Source of the DNA: Limimaricola soesokkakensis
GTDB lineage: Bacteria; Pseudomonadota; Alphaproteobacteria; Rhodobacterales; Rhodobacteraceae
Direction: 5' to 3'
Assembly: GCF_900172345.1 (NCBI RefSeq)
Contig: NZ_FWFY01000001.1
Coordinates: forward strand, 310,001-374,000
Length of the DNA stretch: 64,000 nt
Position numbers and translations under genes: made by a program. The notes beneath the pieces were generated by a model. It saw only the letters and a program-made list of their open reading frames with translations, searched no databases and was not told the origin of the DNA. Shown piece after piece: positions 7,665 to 16,571 of the stretch (position 1 is its first letter; every line of letters begins with the position of its first letter).

Positions 7665-9920
7665 TCACATGAGCCAGCCTTGCGAGGTCAGCCATTTCGT
7701 CACGGCGGGGCGGACCGAGGCCACGCCGCTGTCGCGGGCTTCGTGGATCACGCCCCTGAGCGCCTTGAGATTGCAGTGACGGATCAGGTGCTTGACCGGG
7801 CCGACCGAGGCAGGACGCATCGACAGCATCGGAAAGCCCAAGGCCGCGAGGCACAGTGCCTCCATTGGCCGGCCCGCATCCTCGCCGCAAAACGAGATCG
7901 GCGTGCCGGCGGCGGTCGTCCGGGCGAGGATGTGATCGAGAAGCCCCAGAAAGCTCACGTCCAACGTGTCGTAGCGCCGGCGCACCCGCTCGTTTTCTCG
8001 GTCGGCTGCGAAGAAGAACTGCTTGAGATCGTTGCCGCCCACCGAGAGGAAATCGACCTCCCGGAAGAACTGGTCCGGCGCCCAGGCGAGGCTCGGGGTT
8101 TCGAGCATGGCGCCGACCTCGACGGTCTCGGGCAGCGGGTGGCCAAGGATCCGCTCGCGCTCCATTGCCTTCTCGAACTCCTCGCGCGCGGCATAGAACT
8201 CCGCGGGCAGCGCGATGAAGGGGAACATCACCGAAAGCGGGCGGCCATTGGACGCGCGGATCAGCGCCTGCAGCTGCATCCTGAGCACGCCGGGCTTGTC
8301 GAGCCCCACGCGCACCGCGCGCCAGCCCATCGCCGGGTTCGGCTCGTCATTGGGCTTCATGTAGCTCAGCACCTTGTCCGAGCCGATATCTAGGGTGCGA
8401 AAGGCGACGCGCTTGCCGTCGGCGGCGTCCATCACCCGGGCATAGAGCGCGGACAGCTCGGCCCGCTTGGGCATCTTGTTGCGGATCAGGAACTGCAACT
8501 CGGTGCGGAACAGGCCGACACCCTCGGCGCCCGATCCTTCGAGCGAGGGCAGGTCGGCCATCAACCCGGCATTCATGTGCAGCGAGATCGTGGTGCCGCA
8601 CAGCGCCGTGGCCTTCATGTCGCGGATCGAGGCGTAACGCTCTAGCGCCCGAGCCTGCATCGCGATCTTGTCGCGGAAGGCGGTCTTCACCGTCTCCTCC
8701 GGGCGCAGATGCGCAACGCCCTGGTCGCCATCGACGAGGATCACATCGCCGTTAAGCGCCTCGGAGGTGATGTTCTTGGCGTGGATTATCAAAGGAATCG
8801 CCCAGGCCCGGGCTACGATCGCGGCGTGCGAGCCGACCGAGCCCTCCTCGAGCACGATGCCCCTGAGCTTCTTGCCATATTCCAAGAGTTCGCCGGGGCC
8901 GATGTTGCGGGCCACCAGAACCGGATCGTCCGGGAGTTCGGCACCGGTGTCGCGGCCCTGACCGGTCAGAATGCGCAGGAGCCGGTTCGACAGATCGTCG
9001 AGATCCGAGAGCCGCTCGCGCATGTAGTGATCGCCGGAGCGGTTCATGCGCGAGCGCGCTAGAGACTGCTCCTTCTCGACCGCGGCCTCGGCCGAAAGAC
9101 CGCTCTCGATGTCCTCCTCCATCCGTCGCATCCAGCTGCGTGAATTGGCGAACATGCGGTAGGTCTCAAGCACCTGCACTTGGTCAGGATGGGCGCTGGT
9201 CGCCCCCGAGAGCAGCTCGTCGACTGTCACCCGCAGCTTGTCCACAGCGTGGCGCAGCCGCTCCAGCTCGATCGCCGGGTCGTCGGCGATCGGGTTGGTG
9301 ACGACGACGCGCGGCTCGTGCAGCCAGACATGGCCCTCGGCAGCACCCTCCTGGCCGGAGGTACCCTTGAACATGACGGCCTGCTGATGCCGCGCCGAGA
9401 GCGCCGCGCCGGTATCGACGAATGCGCCCAGCTCGGTCATTTCGGCCAGCACCATGGCCACGACCTCGAGCGCGTAGACCTCGTCGGTGGTGAACTCGCG
9501 GGCATTCTTGGACTGGACCACCAGCACGCCCAATGGTTCGCCCAGCCGCTGGATCGGCACGCCGCAGAAGCTCGAATAGCGCTCCTCGCCGGTCTCAGGC
9601 ATGTAGCGGAAACCGGGCTCGCCGGGGGCGTTGGCGGTGTTGACCACCTGGCGCGTGCGGGCGGTGCGGCCGACGAGGCCCTCACCCAGCCGCATCCGCG
9701 TCTGGTGCACGGATTCGGCCTTGAGACCTTCGGTCGCGCAGAGCTCGAGCGTTTCGGCATCGCGAAACAGGTAGATCGAGCAGACTTCGGTCTTCATCGA
9801 CGAGGCGATCAACCCGACGATGCGGTCAAGCCGCGCCTGACCGGCACCGCCCTCGGCCATGACCGCCGAAAGGCGGCCCAGAAGCTTGCGGCTTTCGGAT
9901 TCTACAAGTCGATCGACCAT
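7665..9920 (-). CDS. ptsP: Phosphoenolpyruvate-protein phosphotransferase, nitrogen type (EI-Ntr)
   Basis: A 751-residue cytoplasmic enzyme that starts the PTS-Ntr phosphorelay by moving phosphate from PEP to NPr. The order is: a GAF sensor domain (about 20-165), an enzyme-I helical part (about 200-330), the swivelling His domain with the phosphorylated His365 in GSVGSHAAIVARAW, and a PEP-binding TIM barrel (about 420-740) with SVGGNDLKQFFF and the catalytic-Cys loop SFCGEDAGRP. The GAF domain separates it from sugar-type enzyme I. lysC lies 42 bases upstream on the same strand, a pairing that is common in Rhodobacterales. Confidence 0.95.
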   Translation of the reverse strand: MVDRLVESESRKLLGRLSAVMAEGGAGQARLDRIVGLIASSMKTEVCSIYLFRDAETLELCATEGLKAESVHQTRMRLGEGLVGRTARTRQVVNTANAPGEPGFRYMPETGEERYSSFCGVPIQRLGEPLGVLVVQSKNAREFTTDEVYALEVVAMVLAEMTELGAFVDTGAALSARHQQAVMFKGTSGQEGAAEGHVWLHEPRVVVTNPIADDPAIELERLRHAVDKLRVTVDELLSGATSAHPDQVQVLETYRMFANSRSWMRRMEEDIESGLSAEAAVEKEQSLARSRMNRSGDHYMRERLSDLDDLSNRLLRILTGQGRDTGAELPDDPVLVARNIGPGELLEYGKKLRGIVLEEGSVGSHAAIVARAWAIPLIIHAKNITSEALNGDVILVDGDQGVAHLRPEETVKTAFRDKIAMQARALERYASIRDMKATALCGTTISLHMNAGLMADLPSLEGSGAEGVGLFRTELQFLIRNKMPKRAELSALYARVMDAADGKRVAFRTLDIGSDKVLSYMKPNDEPNPAMGWRAVRVGLDKPGVLRMQLQALIRASNGRPLSVMFPFIALPAEFYAAREEFEKAMERERILGHPLPETVEVGAMLETPSLAWAPDQFFREVDFLSVGGNDLKQFFFAADRENERVRRRYDTLDVSFLGLLDHILARTTAAGTPISFCGEDAGRPMEALCLAALGFPMLSMRPASVGPVKHLIRHCNLKALRGVIHEARDSGVASVRPAVTKWLTSQGWLM

Positions 9921-9962
9921 CGCCGCCCTCTCGCCACCATGTCCGGGGGGGAGTGGTCCCGG

Positions 9963-11201
9963 TCAGGCGGCCTTGTCCAGCCCGAAGGCATCATGGAGGG
10001 CCTGCACCGCGAGTTCCATGTATTTCCGGTCGATCAGCACGGAAATCTTGATCTCCGAGGTGGTGATGACCTTGATGTTGATGCCTTCGGCGGCAAGCGC
10101 CTTGAACATGTCGGCGGCGACGCCGGTATGGCTGCGCATGCCGATGCCGACCACCGAGACCTTGGCCACGCCGGTATCGGTGACCAGATCGTTGAAGCGG
10201 ATGTCGCCGCGATCGCGGGCCGCCTCGACCGCCTTCTCGGCGCGCATCACCTGATCGTTGGGGCAGGAGAAGGTCATGTCGGTGCGACCCTCTTCCGAGA
10301 TGTTCTGGACGATCATGTCCACGTTCACGCCCGCATCCGCCAGCGCCCCGAAGATCGCCGAGGCGATGCCGGGCCGGTCGGCCACGGAGATGAGCGTCAT
10401 CTTGGCCTCGTCGCGGGAATAGGCGACACCGGCGACCACGTTGCTTTCCATGATTTCCTCCTCGTCGCAGACGAGCGTTCCCGCGTCGTCGGACTGTTCC
10501 TCGAAGCTCGACAGCACGCGCAGCTTCACCTTGTATCGCATCGCCAGCTCGACCGAGCGGGTCTGCAGCACCTTGGCCCCGAGCGAGGCCAGCTCCAGCA
10601 TCTCCTCGAAGGCGATGCGGTCGAGCTTGCGGGCCTTTTCGCAGATCCGCGGGTCGGTCGTGTAGATGCCGTCCACGTCGGTATAGATGTCGCAGCGCTC
10701 GGCCTCGAAGGCGGCGGCGAAGGCCACCGCCGTGGTGTCGGAGCCGCCGCGCCCAAGCGTGGTAATCCGGCCCTCGGGGCTCACGCCCTGGAAGCCCGCG
10801 ACGACGGCGACCTTCATGCCCTCGGCGAATTTGGCGCGGATATTGGCGGGCGGGATGTCGAGGATACGCGCCGCGCCATGCGCGCTCGTGGTCTGGACCG
10901 GCACCTGCCAGCCCTGCCAGCTGCGCGCCGGGATATCCATTTCCTGCAACCGGAGCGCCATGAGACCGGCGGTCACGTTCTCGCCCGAGGAGGTGACGGC
11001 GTCGTATTCGCGGGCGTCATACATGGGCGAGGTCTCGTTCACCCAGCCGACCAGTTCGTTGGTCTTGCCGGCCATCGCCGACACGATCACGATCACCTCG
11101 TGCCCCTTGGCCACCTCGACGGCCACGCGTTTCGCGGCCCGGTGGATCCGGTCGAGCGTGGCGACCGAGGTGCCACCGAATTTCATCACCAGGACCGACA
11201 T
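9963..11201 (-). CDS. lysC: Aspartate kinase
   Basis: A 412-residue enzyme that phosphorylates aspartate, the first step towards lysine, threonine, methionine and diaminopimelate. The kinase domain carries KFGGTSV (residues 7-13) and GFQGVSPEGRITTLGRGGSD. Two ACT regulatory domains follow from about residue 265, as expected for an allosterically inhibited monofunctional enzyme. GAGGAG precedes the ATG. It probably shares a transcript with ptsP downstream. Confidence 0.95.
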   Translation of the reverse strand: MSVLVMKFGGTSVATLDRIHRAAKRVAVEVAKGHEVIVIVSAMAGKTNELVGWVNETSPMYDAREYDAVTSSGENVTAGLMALRLQEMDIPARSWQGWQVPVQTTSAHGAARILDIPPANIRAKFAEGMKVAVVAGFQGVSPEGRITTLGRGGSDTTAVAFAAAFEAERCDIYTDVDGIYTTDPRICEKARKLDRIAFEEMLELASLGAKVLQTRSVELAMRYKVKLRVLSSFEEQSDDAGTLVCDEEEIMESNVVAGVAYSRDEAKMTLISVADRPGIASAIFGALADAGVNVDMIVQNISEEGRTDMTFSCPNDQVMRAEKAVEAARDRGDIRFNDLVTDTGVAKVSVVGIGMRSHTGVAADMFKALAAEGINIKVITTSEIKISVLIDRKYMELAVQALHDAFGLDKAA

Positions 11202-11271
11202 GGCTCTCCTCGCGCAGATTCCGGCGCCTCCATAGCGGCCGGGCGACGCGAGGGCAATGCGCGACCGCGCC

Positions 11272-11694
11272 TCAGTTGGTCCGGCGCTTCGGCGCGAAGG
11301 GCAGGGGAGCCACGGGGATGCCGTCCTCGATCAGCCGGCGCGCCTCGTCGAGCCTTGCCTCGCCATGGATCGCGCGCTCCGGCGTCTTGCCTTCATGCAT
11401 GGCGCGGGCCTCGCGCGCGAAGGCGTCGCCGACGTAATCGGAACTGCTTTCGACCTTGCGCCTGAGTTCGGCCATCGCCCGCTCCAACGGGTTGCCGGGC
11501 TCGGAGAGACGGCGCGCGGGCGCCTTGACGTTCTCACGCACCGACGGCGCCATCAGCGCCTTGGAGACCCGCGCATCGCCGCAGACCGCGCAGGACAGCT
11601 GTCCGGCGCGCTCCAAGGCGTCATAGGCGCTCGCGGAGGCGAACCAGCTGTCGAAGGCGTGGCCGTTCTTGCAGGTGAGGTCATAGCGGATCAT
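11272..11694 (-). CDS. DUF1178 family protein
   Basis: About 140 residues starting MIRYDLTCKNGHAFDSWF, with CXXC-like cysteines (C-K-N-G-H near residue 8 and CAVC near 35) that suggest a small zinc site. This matches the alphaproteobacterial DUF1178 family, whose function is unknown. An ATG two codons upstream (11700) is equally possible; I prefer the inner one because the family usually begins MIRY. Confidence 0.8.
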   Translation of the reverse strand: MIRYDLTCKNGHAFDSWFASASAYDALERAGQLSCAVCGDARVSKALMAPSVRENVKAPARRLSEPGNPLERAMAELRRKVESSSDYVGDAFAREARAMHEGKTPERAIHGEARLDEARRLIEDGIPVAPLPFAPKRRTN

Positions 11695-11763
11695 CGGCAT
11701 CGGTCCCGGTGGCGGATATGCTTCAGATAGGCGCTGTCTCGACCGGGTGCAAAGCGCGGTCGA

Positions 11764-12255
11764 TCACGAGCCTGCAAAGGGTGGCTGCGGCGCCGCAACC
11801 GGGCGCAGCGGCGCCGGGTCGAACAGCAGCACCATCTGCCGCAGTTCGGGCGCGTCGAGCTTGGCCGCCGCACGCTCGCGCGAGAACCATTTGCGCCGCC
11901 TCTGGCCGCGCTCGGGCCAGTCGCCGAGCACCTGCGTGACATGCACCGGGAACACCATCGCGAAATGCGGAGACCCGGTCTTGGCGCCGCCCTTCACGTA
12001 GGACCACACACCGAGGCAGCGATCCTCGGGCAGGCCGATGAGACCGGCCTCTTCGCGCGCCTCCCGCGCTGCGGCCTCTGCGGGGGTGGCGCGGTCCATC
12101 GGCCAGCCCTTGGGCAGGATCCAGCGGCCACGCCCCCGGCTGGTGATCAGGCAGACTTCTAGCGAGTCGTTCACCATGCGCCAGGGCAGGGCGGCGAACT
12201 GGGTGCGCCCGAGGCGCTGGTGGCGCCTTGCGACGCGGAGCGGAAGCTGAATCAT
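11764..12255 (-). CDS. Nudix hydrolase
   Basis: A 163-residue Nudix enzyme. The Nudix box GX5EX7REUXEEXGU is seen in GWPMDRATPAEAAAREAREE followed by AGL (about residues 50-72). It hydrolyses nucleoside-diphosphate-linked compounds; RWILPKGWP resembles the diadenosine or diphosphoinositol polyphosphate hydrolase subgroup. I start it at MIQLPLRV, because the 54 codons upstream in the same frame lack family features and overlap the divergent gene's promoter region. Confidence 0.85.
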   Translation of the reverse strand: MIQLPLRVARRHQRLGRTQFAALPWRMVNDSLEVCLITSRGRGRWILPKGWPMDRATPAEAAAREAREEAGLIGLPEDRCLGVWSYVKGGAKTGSPHFAMVFPVHVTQVLGDWPERGQRRRKWFSRERAAAKLDAPELRQMVLLFDPAPLRPVAAPQPPFAGS

Positions 12256-12394
12256 GGGGCCTCTGGGATCGCGCCTGCCCGGGCGAGGTTCCACGACCGC
12301 GCCGGGGCTGGCAAGACTGCAATCGGTGCTATCTGCCACGCGGGCGGTGGCGACTTCGCGTCGGGTCCCGCAGAGGTTGCAGCGAAAGGGCCGC

Positions 12395-13519
12395 ATGACC
12401 GCCACGGCACGTTTCATCGGATCCGAGATCTATCGCGGCTCGAGCTACGGGGCGTGGCACCCGCTACGGGTGCCGCGCGTCTCCACGGTCATGGATCTGG
12501 CCCGGGCGCTTGGCTGGCTGCCGCCCGATGTCTATCTGCGCAGTCCGCGCGCCCGGCCGGCGGCGCTGCACGGGTTTCACACGCCCGAATACGTGGCCGC
12601 CCTGATCGCGGCCGAGGCGACGCAGCAGGTCGGACCCGAGATCCGCGCCAGGCACCATCTCGGCACCCCCGCGAACCCGGTCTTCGCGGAGATGTTCCGC
12701 CGCCCGGCCACGGGAGCCGGGGGCGCACTGCTGGCGGGCGAGTTGCTGCGGCATGGCGGCCGGTTGCACCTGCCGGGCGGTGGCACTCATCACGGCCTCC
12801 CCGACCGGGCCAACGGGTTTTGCTACCTCAACGACCCGGTTCTGGCGATCGGTTCGCTCAGGGCGCATGGCGCCCGGCGCATCGCCTATGTCGATATCGA
12901 CGCGCATCACTGCGACGGGGTCGAGGCGGGCTTCGCGCATGACCCCGACACGCTGATCGTCTCGACCCATGAAGAGAACCGCTGGCCCCGTACCGGCGCG
13001 GTCGAGGACGAGGGGGCGGGCCAGGTCTTCAACCTGCCGCTGCCCAGCGGCGCGGGCGACGATGTCATGGCATTGGCGCGCGATCGCGTGATCCTGCCCG
13101 CCGTCGCGATGTTTCGCCCCGATGCCATCGTGCTGCAATGCGGTGCCGATGCGTTGCTCGAGGATCCGCAATCGCGGCTCGCCATGTCGGGGCATGCGCA
13201 TCTCGGAGTGCTGCGGGCTTTGCTGCCGCTCGCGCCGCGTTTTCTTCTGCTGGGCGGCGGCGGCTACAACCCCTGGAGCGTCGGGCGACTGTGGACCGCC
13301 GCGTGGGGGGTGCTGTCGGGCCGCGAGATTCCCGATCACCTGCCAGTGCCCGCGCAAGCGGTGCTGCGGGGGCTGGAATGGCACAAGCAGAGGCGGGCTG
13401 TCTCGCCGCCCGAAAACTGGCTCACGACGCTGCTCGATCCGCCGCGCCCGGGCGAGATCCCGGACGTGTTTCGGGACCGTGTCGCGACGCTTGAGGCACG
13501 GCTCTTGGCTTGGGTTTGA
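12395..13519 (+). CDS. AcuC-type deacetylase (class I histone deacetylase superfamily)
   Basis: A 374-residue zinc deacetylase. The active-site segments are GGTHHGLPDRANGFCYLND (catalytic His pair), DIDAHHCDGV (zinc Asp and His), VLQCGADAL and GGGGYNPWS. Bacterial relatives of AcuC remove acetyl groups from proteins such as acetyl-CoA synthetase, or from acetylpolyamines. No acs gene is adjacent, so the target is unknown. The start at MTATARF is chosen because residues upstream are non-conserved. Confidence 0.87.
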   Translation: MTATARFIGSEIYRGSSYGAWHPLRVPRVSTVMDLARALGWLPPDVYLRSPRARPAALHGFHTPEYVAALIAAEATQQVGPEIRARHHLGTPANPVFAEMFRRPATGAGGALLAGELLRHGGRLHLPGGGTHHGLPDRANGFCYLNDPVLAIGSLRAHGARRIAYVDIDAHHCDGVEAGFAHDPDTLIVSTHEENRWPRTGAVEDEGAGQVFNLPLPSGAGDDVMALARDRVILPAVAMFRPDAIVLQCGADALLEDPQSRLAMSGHAHLGVLRALLPLAPRFLLLGGGGYNPWSVGRLWTAAWGVLSGREIPDHLPVPAQAVLRGLEWHKQRRAVSPPENWLTTLLDPPRPGEIPDVFRDRVATLEARLLAWV

Positions 13520-13581
13520 GACGTGCTCTTGCGGCGCGGGGCCACGGGATGCGAGAGGGAGGCCGAGACACGAGGTGGATG

Positions 13582-14361
13582 ATGCTGTTGAAACCCCTGA
13601 TCGCGGCGCTGCTGCTGGCGCTGCCCGGTGCCGCGCGGGCCGACCTGCTGGTTTTCGCGGCGGCGAGTCTCGGAGGCCCGCTGGACCGGGTGGTCGCGGC
13701 GTGGGAAGAGCAGGGCGGTGCGGAGGTGACGGTCTCCTATGCAGGGAGTTCGGCCCTCGCACGGCAGATCGCGGCGGGTGCGCCGGCGGATATCTTCATC
13801 TCGGCCAGCGCGGAGTGGATGGATGATCTCGAAGGGGCTGCCCTGATCGGACCGGGCAGCCGCCGCGACCTTCTGGGCAACGACCTCGTCCTGATCGCTG
13901 CCGATCCGCAGGCTGTCCCGGTCGATATTGGCCCCGATCTCGACCTCGTCACGATGCTGGGCTCGGGCCGCCTCGCCATGGCGCTGGTCGATGCCGTGCC
14001 CGCCGGCCAGTATGGTCGCGCCGCGTTGGAAAGCTTTGGTCTCTGGGCGGAGGTGGAAGCTCGGGTCGCGCAATCCGAAAACGTGCGCGCGGCGCTGGCC
14101 CTCGTGGCCAGCGGTGCCGCGCCGCTCGGCATCGTCTATGGCACCGATGCCATCGAGGAGCCGCGTGTGACGGTATTGGGTCGGTTTCCCGCGGATAGCC
14201 ATCCGCCGATCCGTTACCCTGCGGCGCTCGTCGCGGATGCCGATGCCGAGGCGGCTGCGTTTCTCGATTTCCTCTCCGGCGCGGAGGCGGCCGCGATTTT
14301 CGAGGCGGCGGGGTTCTCCGTGCCCTGGACCTCTCAACCTGACGAGAAGGTTTCTCCATGA
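13582..14361 (+). CDS. modA: Molybdate ABC transporter substrate-binding protein
   Basis: A 259-residue periplasmic protein with a signal peptide (LLKPLIAALLLALPGAARA). ModA family segments follow: VFAAASL, VTVSYAGSSALARQIAAGAPADIF and GSRRDLLGNDLVLI. It binds molybdate or tungstate for the ModB/ModC importer. GAGG six bases upstream favours the second of two adjacent ATGs. It overlaps modB by four bases (ATGA). No ModE gene or recognisable ModE operator is seen upstream. Confidence 0.92.
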   Translation: MLLKPLIAALLLALPGAARADLLVFAAASLGGPLDRVVAAWEEQGGAEVTVSYAGSSALARQIAAGAPADIFISASAEWMDDLEGAALIGPGSRRDLLGNDLVLIAADPQAVPVDIGPDLDLVTMLGSGRLAMALVDAVPAGQYGRAALESFGLWAEVEARVAQSENVRAALALVASGAAPLGIVYGTDAIEEPRVTVLGRFPADSHPPIRYPAALVADADAEAAAFLDFLSGAEAAAIFEAAGFSVPWTSQPDEKVSP

Positions 14362-15050
14362 CCGACTGGCTTGGGCCAGAGGAATGGCAGGCGGTGCGGC
14401 TGTCGCTCAAGGTTTCGGCCAGCGCCGTCGCCGCGAGTCTGCCGCTGGGGTTGATCTGCGCGTTGGCGCTGGCCAAGGGCCGGTTTCCGGGGCGACAATT
14501 GCTCAACGGGCTGGTGCATCTGCCGCTGATCCTGCCGCCGGTGGTGACGGGCTACCTGCTGCTGATCGCCTTCTCGCGGCAGGGCCCGTTGGGGTCGCTG
14601 CTCGAACCGTTTGGAATATCGTTCGCCTTCAGCTGGACCGGCGCAGCGCTGGCCGCCGCGATCATGGCGTTCCCCCTCATGGTGCGGCCGATGCGGCTTG
14701 CCTTCGAGGCGGTCGATCCGGGGCTCGAAGCGGCGGCGGCGACGCTCGGGGCCTCGCGGCTCAGGGTCTTTGCAACGGTGACGCTGCCGCTGGCGCTGCC
14801 GGGCGTCGTGGCGGGTGCGATCCTCGCCTTTGCCAAGGCGATGGGCGAATTCGGCGCAACGATCACCTTCGTCTCCAACATCCCCGGCGAAACCCGGACC
14901 ATCCCGACGGCGATCTATGCCTTCTTGCAGATGCCGGGTGGCGAGGGCGCGGCGCTGCGGTTGGTCGCGGTGTCGGTGGCGCTGGCCATGGGCGCCCTGC
15001 TGGCATCCGAATGGCTGTCGCGGCGGATCGCGCGGCGGGTCGCGGCATGA
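14358..15050 (+). CDS. modB: Molybdate ABC transporter permease
   Basis: A 230-residue inner-membrane permease with about five membrane segments. The EAA loop is seen as EAAAATLGASRLRVFATVTLP, followed by the ModB-typical AKAMGEFGATITFVSNIPGE. It forms the channel that receives molybdate from ModA and couples to ModC. It overlaps both neighbours by four bases (ATGA), which indicates translational coupling. Confidence 0.94.
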   Translation: MTDWLGPEEWQAVRLSLKVSASAVAASLPLGLICALALAKGRFPGRQLLNGLVHLPLILPPVVTGYLLLIAFSRQGPLGSLLEPFGISFAFSWTGAALAAAIMAFPLMVRPMRLAFEAVDPGLEAAAATLGASRLRVFATVTLPLALPGVVAGAILAFAKAMGEFGATITFVSNIPGETRTIPTAIYAFLQMPGGEGAALRLVAVSVALAMGALLASEWLSRRIARRVAA

Positions 15051-16111
15051 TCGCGATTCACGTGAAAAAGCGCTTGGGTGCCTTCGATCTCGATGCGGGC
15101 TTCGAGGCGCCGCCCGGCGTCATCGCGCTGTTCGGAAAATCGGGCTCGGGCAAGACCAGCCTGATCAACGCCGTGGCGGGGCTCCTGCGTCCCGAGGCGG
15201 GGCGGATCGAGGTGGACGGGGCGGTGCTCTTCGACGGGGCCGCGCGCATCGACATCCCCGTGCATCGTCGGCGCGTCGGCTATGTCTTTCAGGATGCGCG
15301 GCTGTTCCCGCATATGAGCGTGGCGAAGAACCTCGCCTATGGCGGCCGCCACGACCGCGACAGGGTGATCGACCTGCTGGGGCTGGACACGCTGCTAGAT
15401 CGCCGCCCCGCCGCACTGTCGGGAGGCGAGCGACAGCGCGTGGCGATTGGCCGGGCGCTGATGTCGGATCCGCGCCTGTTGCTGATGGACGAGCCGCTTT
15501 CGGCGCTCGATGCCGAGCGCAAGGCAGAGATCCTGCCGTGGCTGGAGCGGCTTCGCGACGAGGCGGGGCTGCCGATCCTCTATGTCAGCCACGCCGCCTC
15601 CGAGGTCGCGCGGCTCGCCACCACGGTGGTGGTGATGGAGGCGGGGGGCGTGCGCCGGGTCGGCGCGGTGGCCGAGGTGCTCTCCGATCCGGCCGCCGTC
15701 GGCATGATCGGCGCGCAGGAGGCGGGCGCGGTGGTGCGCGCGCGCATCGCGGGTCTCGACCGGATCGACGGCCTGACCGAATTGGCGCTGTCGGGCGGGC
15801 GGATCGTGCTGCCGGGGCGGCTGGGGCAACTCGGCACGCATCTTCGTCTTAGGATCTCGGCGCAGGACGTGATCCTCGCGCGCGAAAAGCCGCAAGGGCT
15901 GAGCGCGCTGAACATCCTGCCCGCCGAGGTGACGGCCGTCGACGAGGGGCCGGAGGGCGCGGCGGTAGGGCTGCTATGCGGCACGGACAGGCTGCTTGCC
16001 CGGGTCACCCGCCGTTCGGCTCGCGCACTCAGGCTAGAGCCCGGTCAACGGGTCTGGGCTATCGTCAAGGCCAGCGCGGTGGCGCCGGACGATGTGGGCG
16101 GCGCGGTCTGA
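15047..16111 (+). CDS. modC: Molybdate ABC transporter ATP-binding protein
   Basis: A 354-residue ATPase. Walker A is GKSGSGKTS (about 31-39), the signature is LSGGERQRVAIGRAL, and Walker B is LLLMDEPLSALD. A C-terminal molybdate-binding (MOP) domain occupies about 290-350, which is diagnostic for ModC. The start ATG overlaps the modB stop. The open frame extends far upstream through modB but that is a shadow frame. Confidence 0.93.
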   Translation: MIAIHVKKRLGAFDLDAGFEAPPGVIALFGKSGSGKTSLINAVAGLLRPEAGRIEVDGAVLFDGAARIDIPVHRRRVGYVFQDARLFPHMSVAKNLAYGGRHDRDRVIDLLGLDTLLDRRPAALSGGERQRVAIGRALMSDPRLLLMDEPLSALDAERKAEILPWLERLRDEAGLPILYVSHAASEVARLATTVVVMEAGGVRRVGAVAEVLSDPAAVGMIGAQEAGAVVRARIAGLDRIDGLTELALSGGRIVLPGRLGQLGTHLRLRISAQDVILAREKPQGLSALNILPAEVTAVDEGPEGAAVGLLCGTDRLLARVTRRSARALRLEPGQRVWAIVKASAVAPDDVGGAV

Positions 16112-16169
16112 CAGACAGGCCCGCCCGTCGCTTGATCCTTCTTCGCATACCCGGATTTGCCGCCGGAAA

Positions 16170-16439
16170 TCAGCGCAGCTGGCTGTCCTTGGAGCCGCGC
16201 CGGTTGATGCCGCCCCGCGCCTCCGGGCGGCTGTCGCGCCCCTGCTGGCAATCGACGCAGAGCTTGACCCCCGGGATCGCCGCGCGCCGCCTTTCGGGGA
16301 TCTCCTCCTCGCATTCGGCGCAATGGGTGCGGCTTTCGCCCGAGGGGCCACGCCGCGCCTGCATGCGCTTCAGCTCGTCATTGATCGAGGCTTCGATCTG
16401 CTCTTCCACCGCACCGTCGCGGGCCCAGCCTCCGGCCAT
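16170..16439 (-). CDS. DksA/TraR family C4-type zinc finger protein
   Basis: An 89-residue protein with a four-cysteine zinc finger, CAEC...CVDC (about residues 41-65), preceded by a short helical region (VEEQIEASINDELKRMQARR). This is the short TraR/YbiI form that may bind the RNA polymerase secondary channel. AAAGGA lies seven bases before the chosen ATG. It is not full-length DksA, which has a longer coiled coil. Confidence 0.83.
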   Translation of the reverse strand: MAGGWARDGAVEEQIEASINDELKRMQARRGPSGESRTHCAECEEEIPERRRAAIPGVKLCVDCQQGRDSRPEARGGINRRGSKDSQLR

Positions 16440-16507
16440 GTGATGTCCTTTCGCATGAGGTCTGATCCCGACATAGGCAGATCCCATCGCGATCCAACCC
16501 GTGAGAC

Positions 16508-16539
16508 GCGAAACGCCCCGCCGGTGAGGGCGGGGCGTT
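16508..16539 (-). terminator. Terminator of nhaC
   Basis: An 11-bp GC-rich stem (16512-16522 with 16529-16539) has a six-base loop. On the minus strand it is followed by TTTCG, a short U tract. It begins 32 bases after the nhaC stop. Confidence 0.6.
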
Positions 16540-16571
16540 CCGTCGTATGGCTCGCATCTCGGAGCCTTGGA

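Noticed and set aside
9180-11465. A 761-codon plus-strand open frame opposite ptsP and lysC
   Set aside because: It is antisense to two clear genes and is His/Asp/Arg-rich, typical of a shadow frame in GC-rich DNA.
13520-13581. ModE operator or molybdenum-cofactor riboswitch before modA
   Set aside because: The 60-base gap has no dyad resembling the ModE site and is too short for the riboswitch.
14237-15046. Upstream extension of the modC frame
   Set aside because: It runs through modB in another frame; the modC ATG overlapping the modB stop gives normal length and start.
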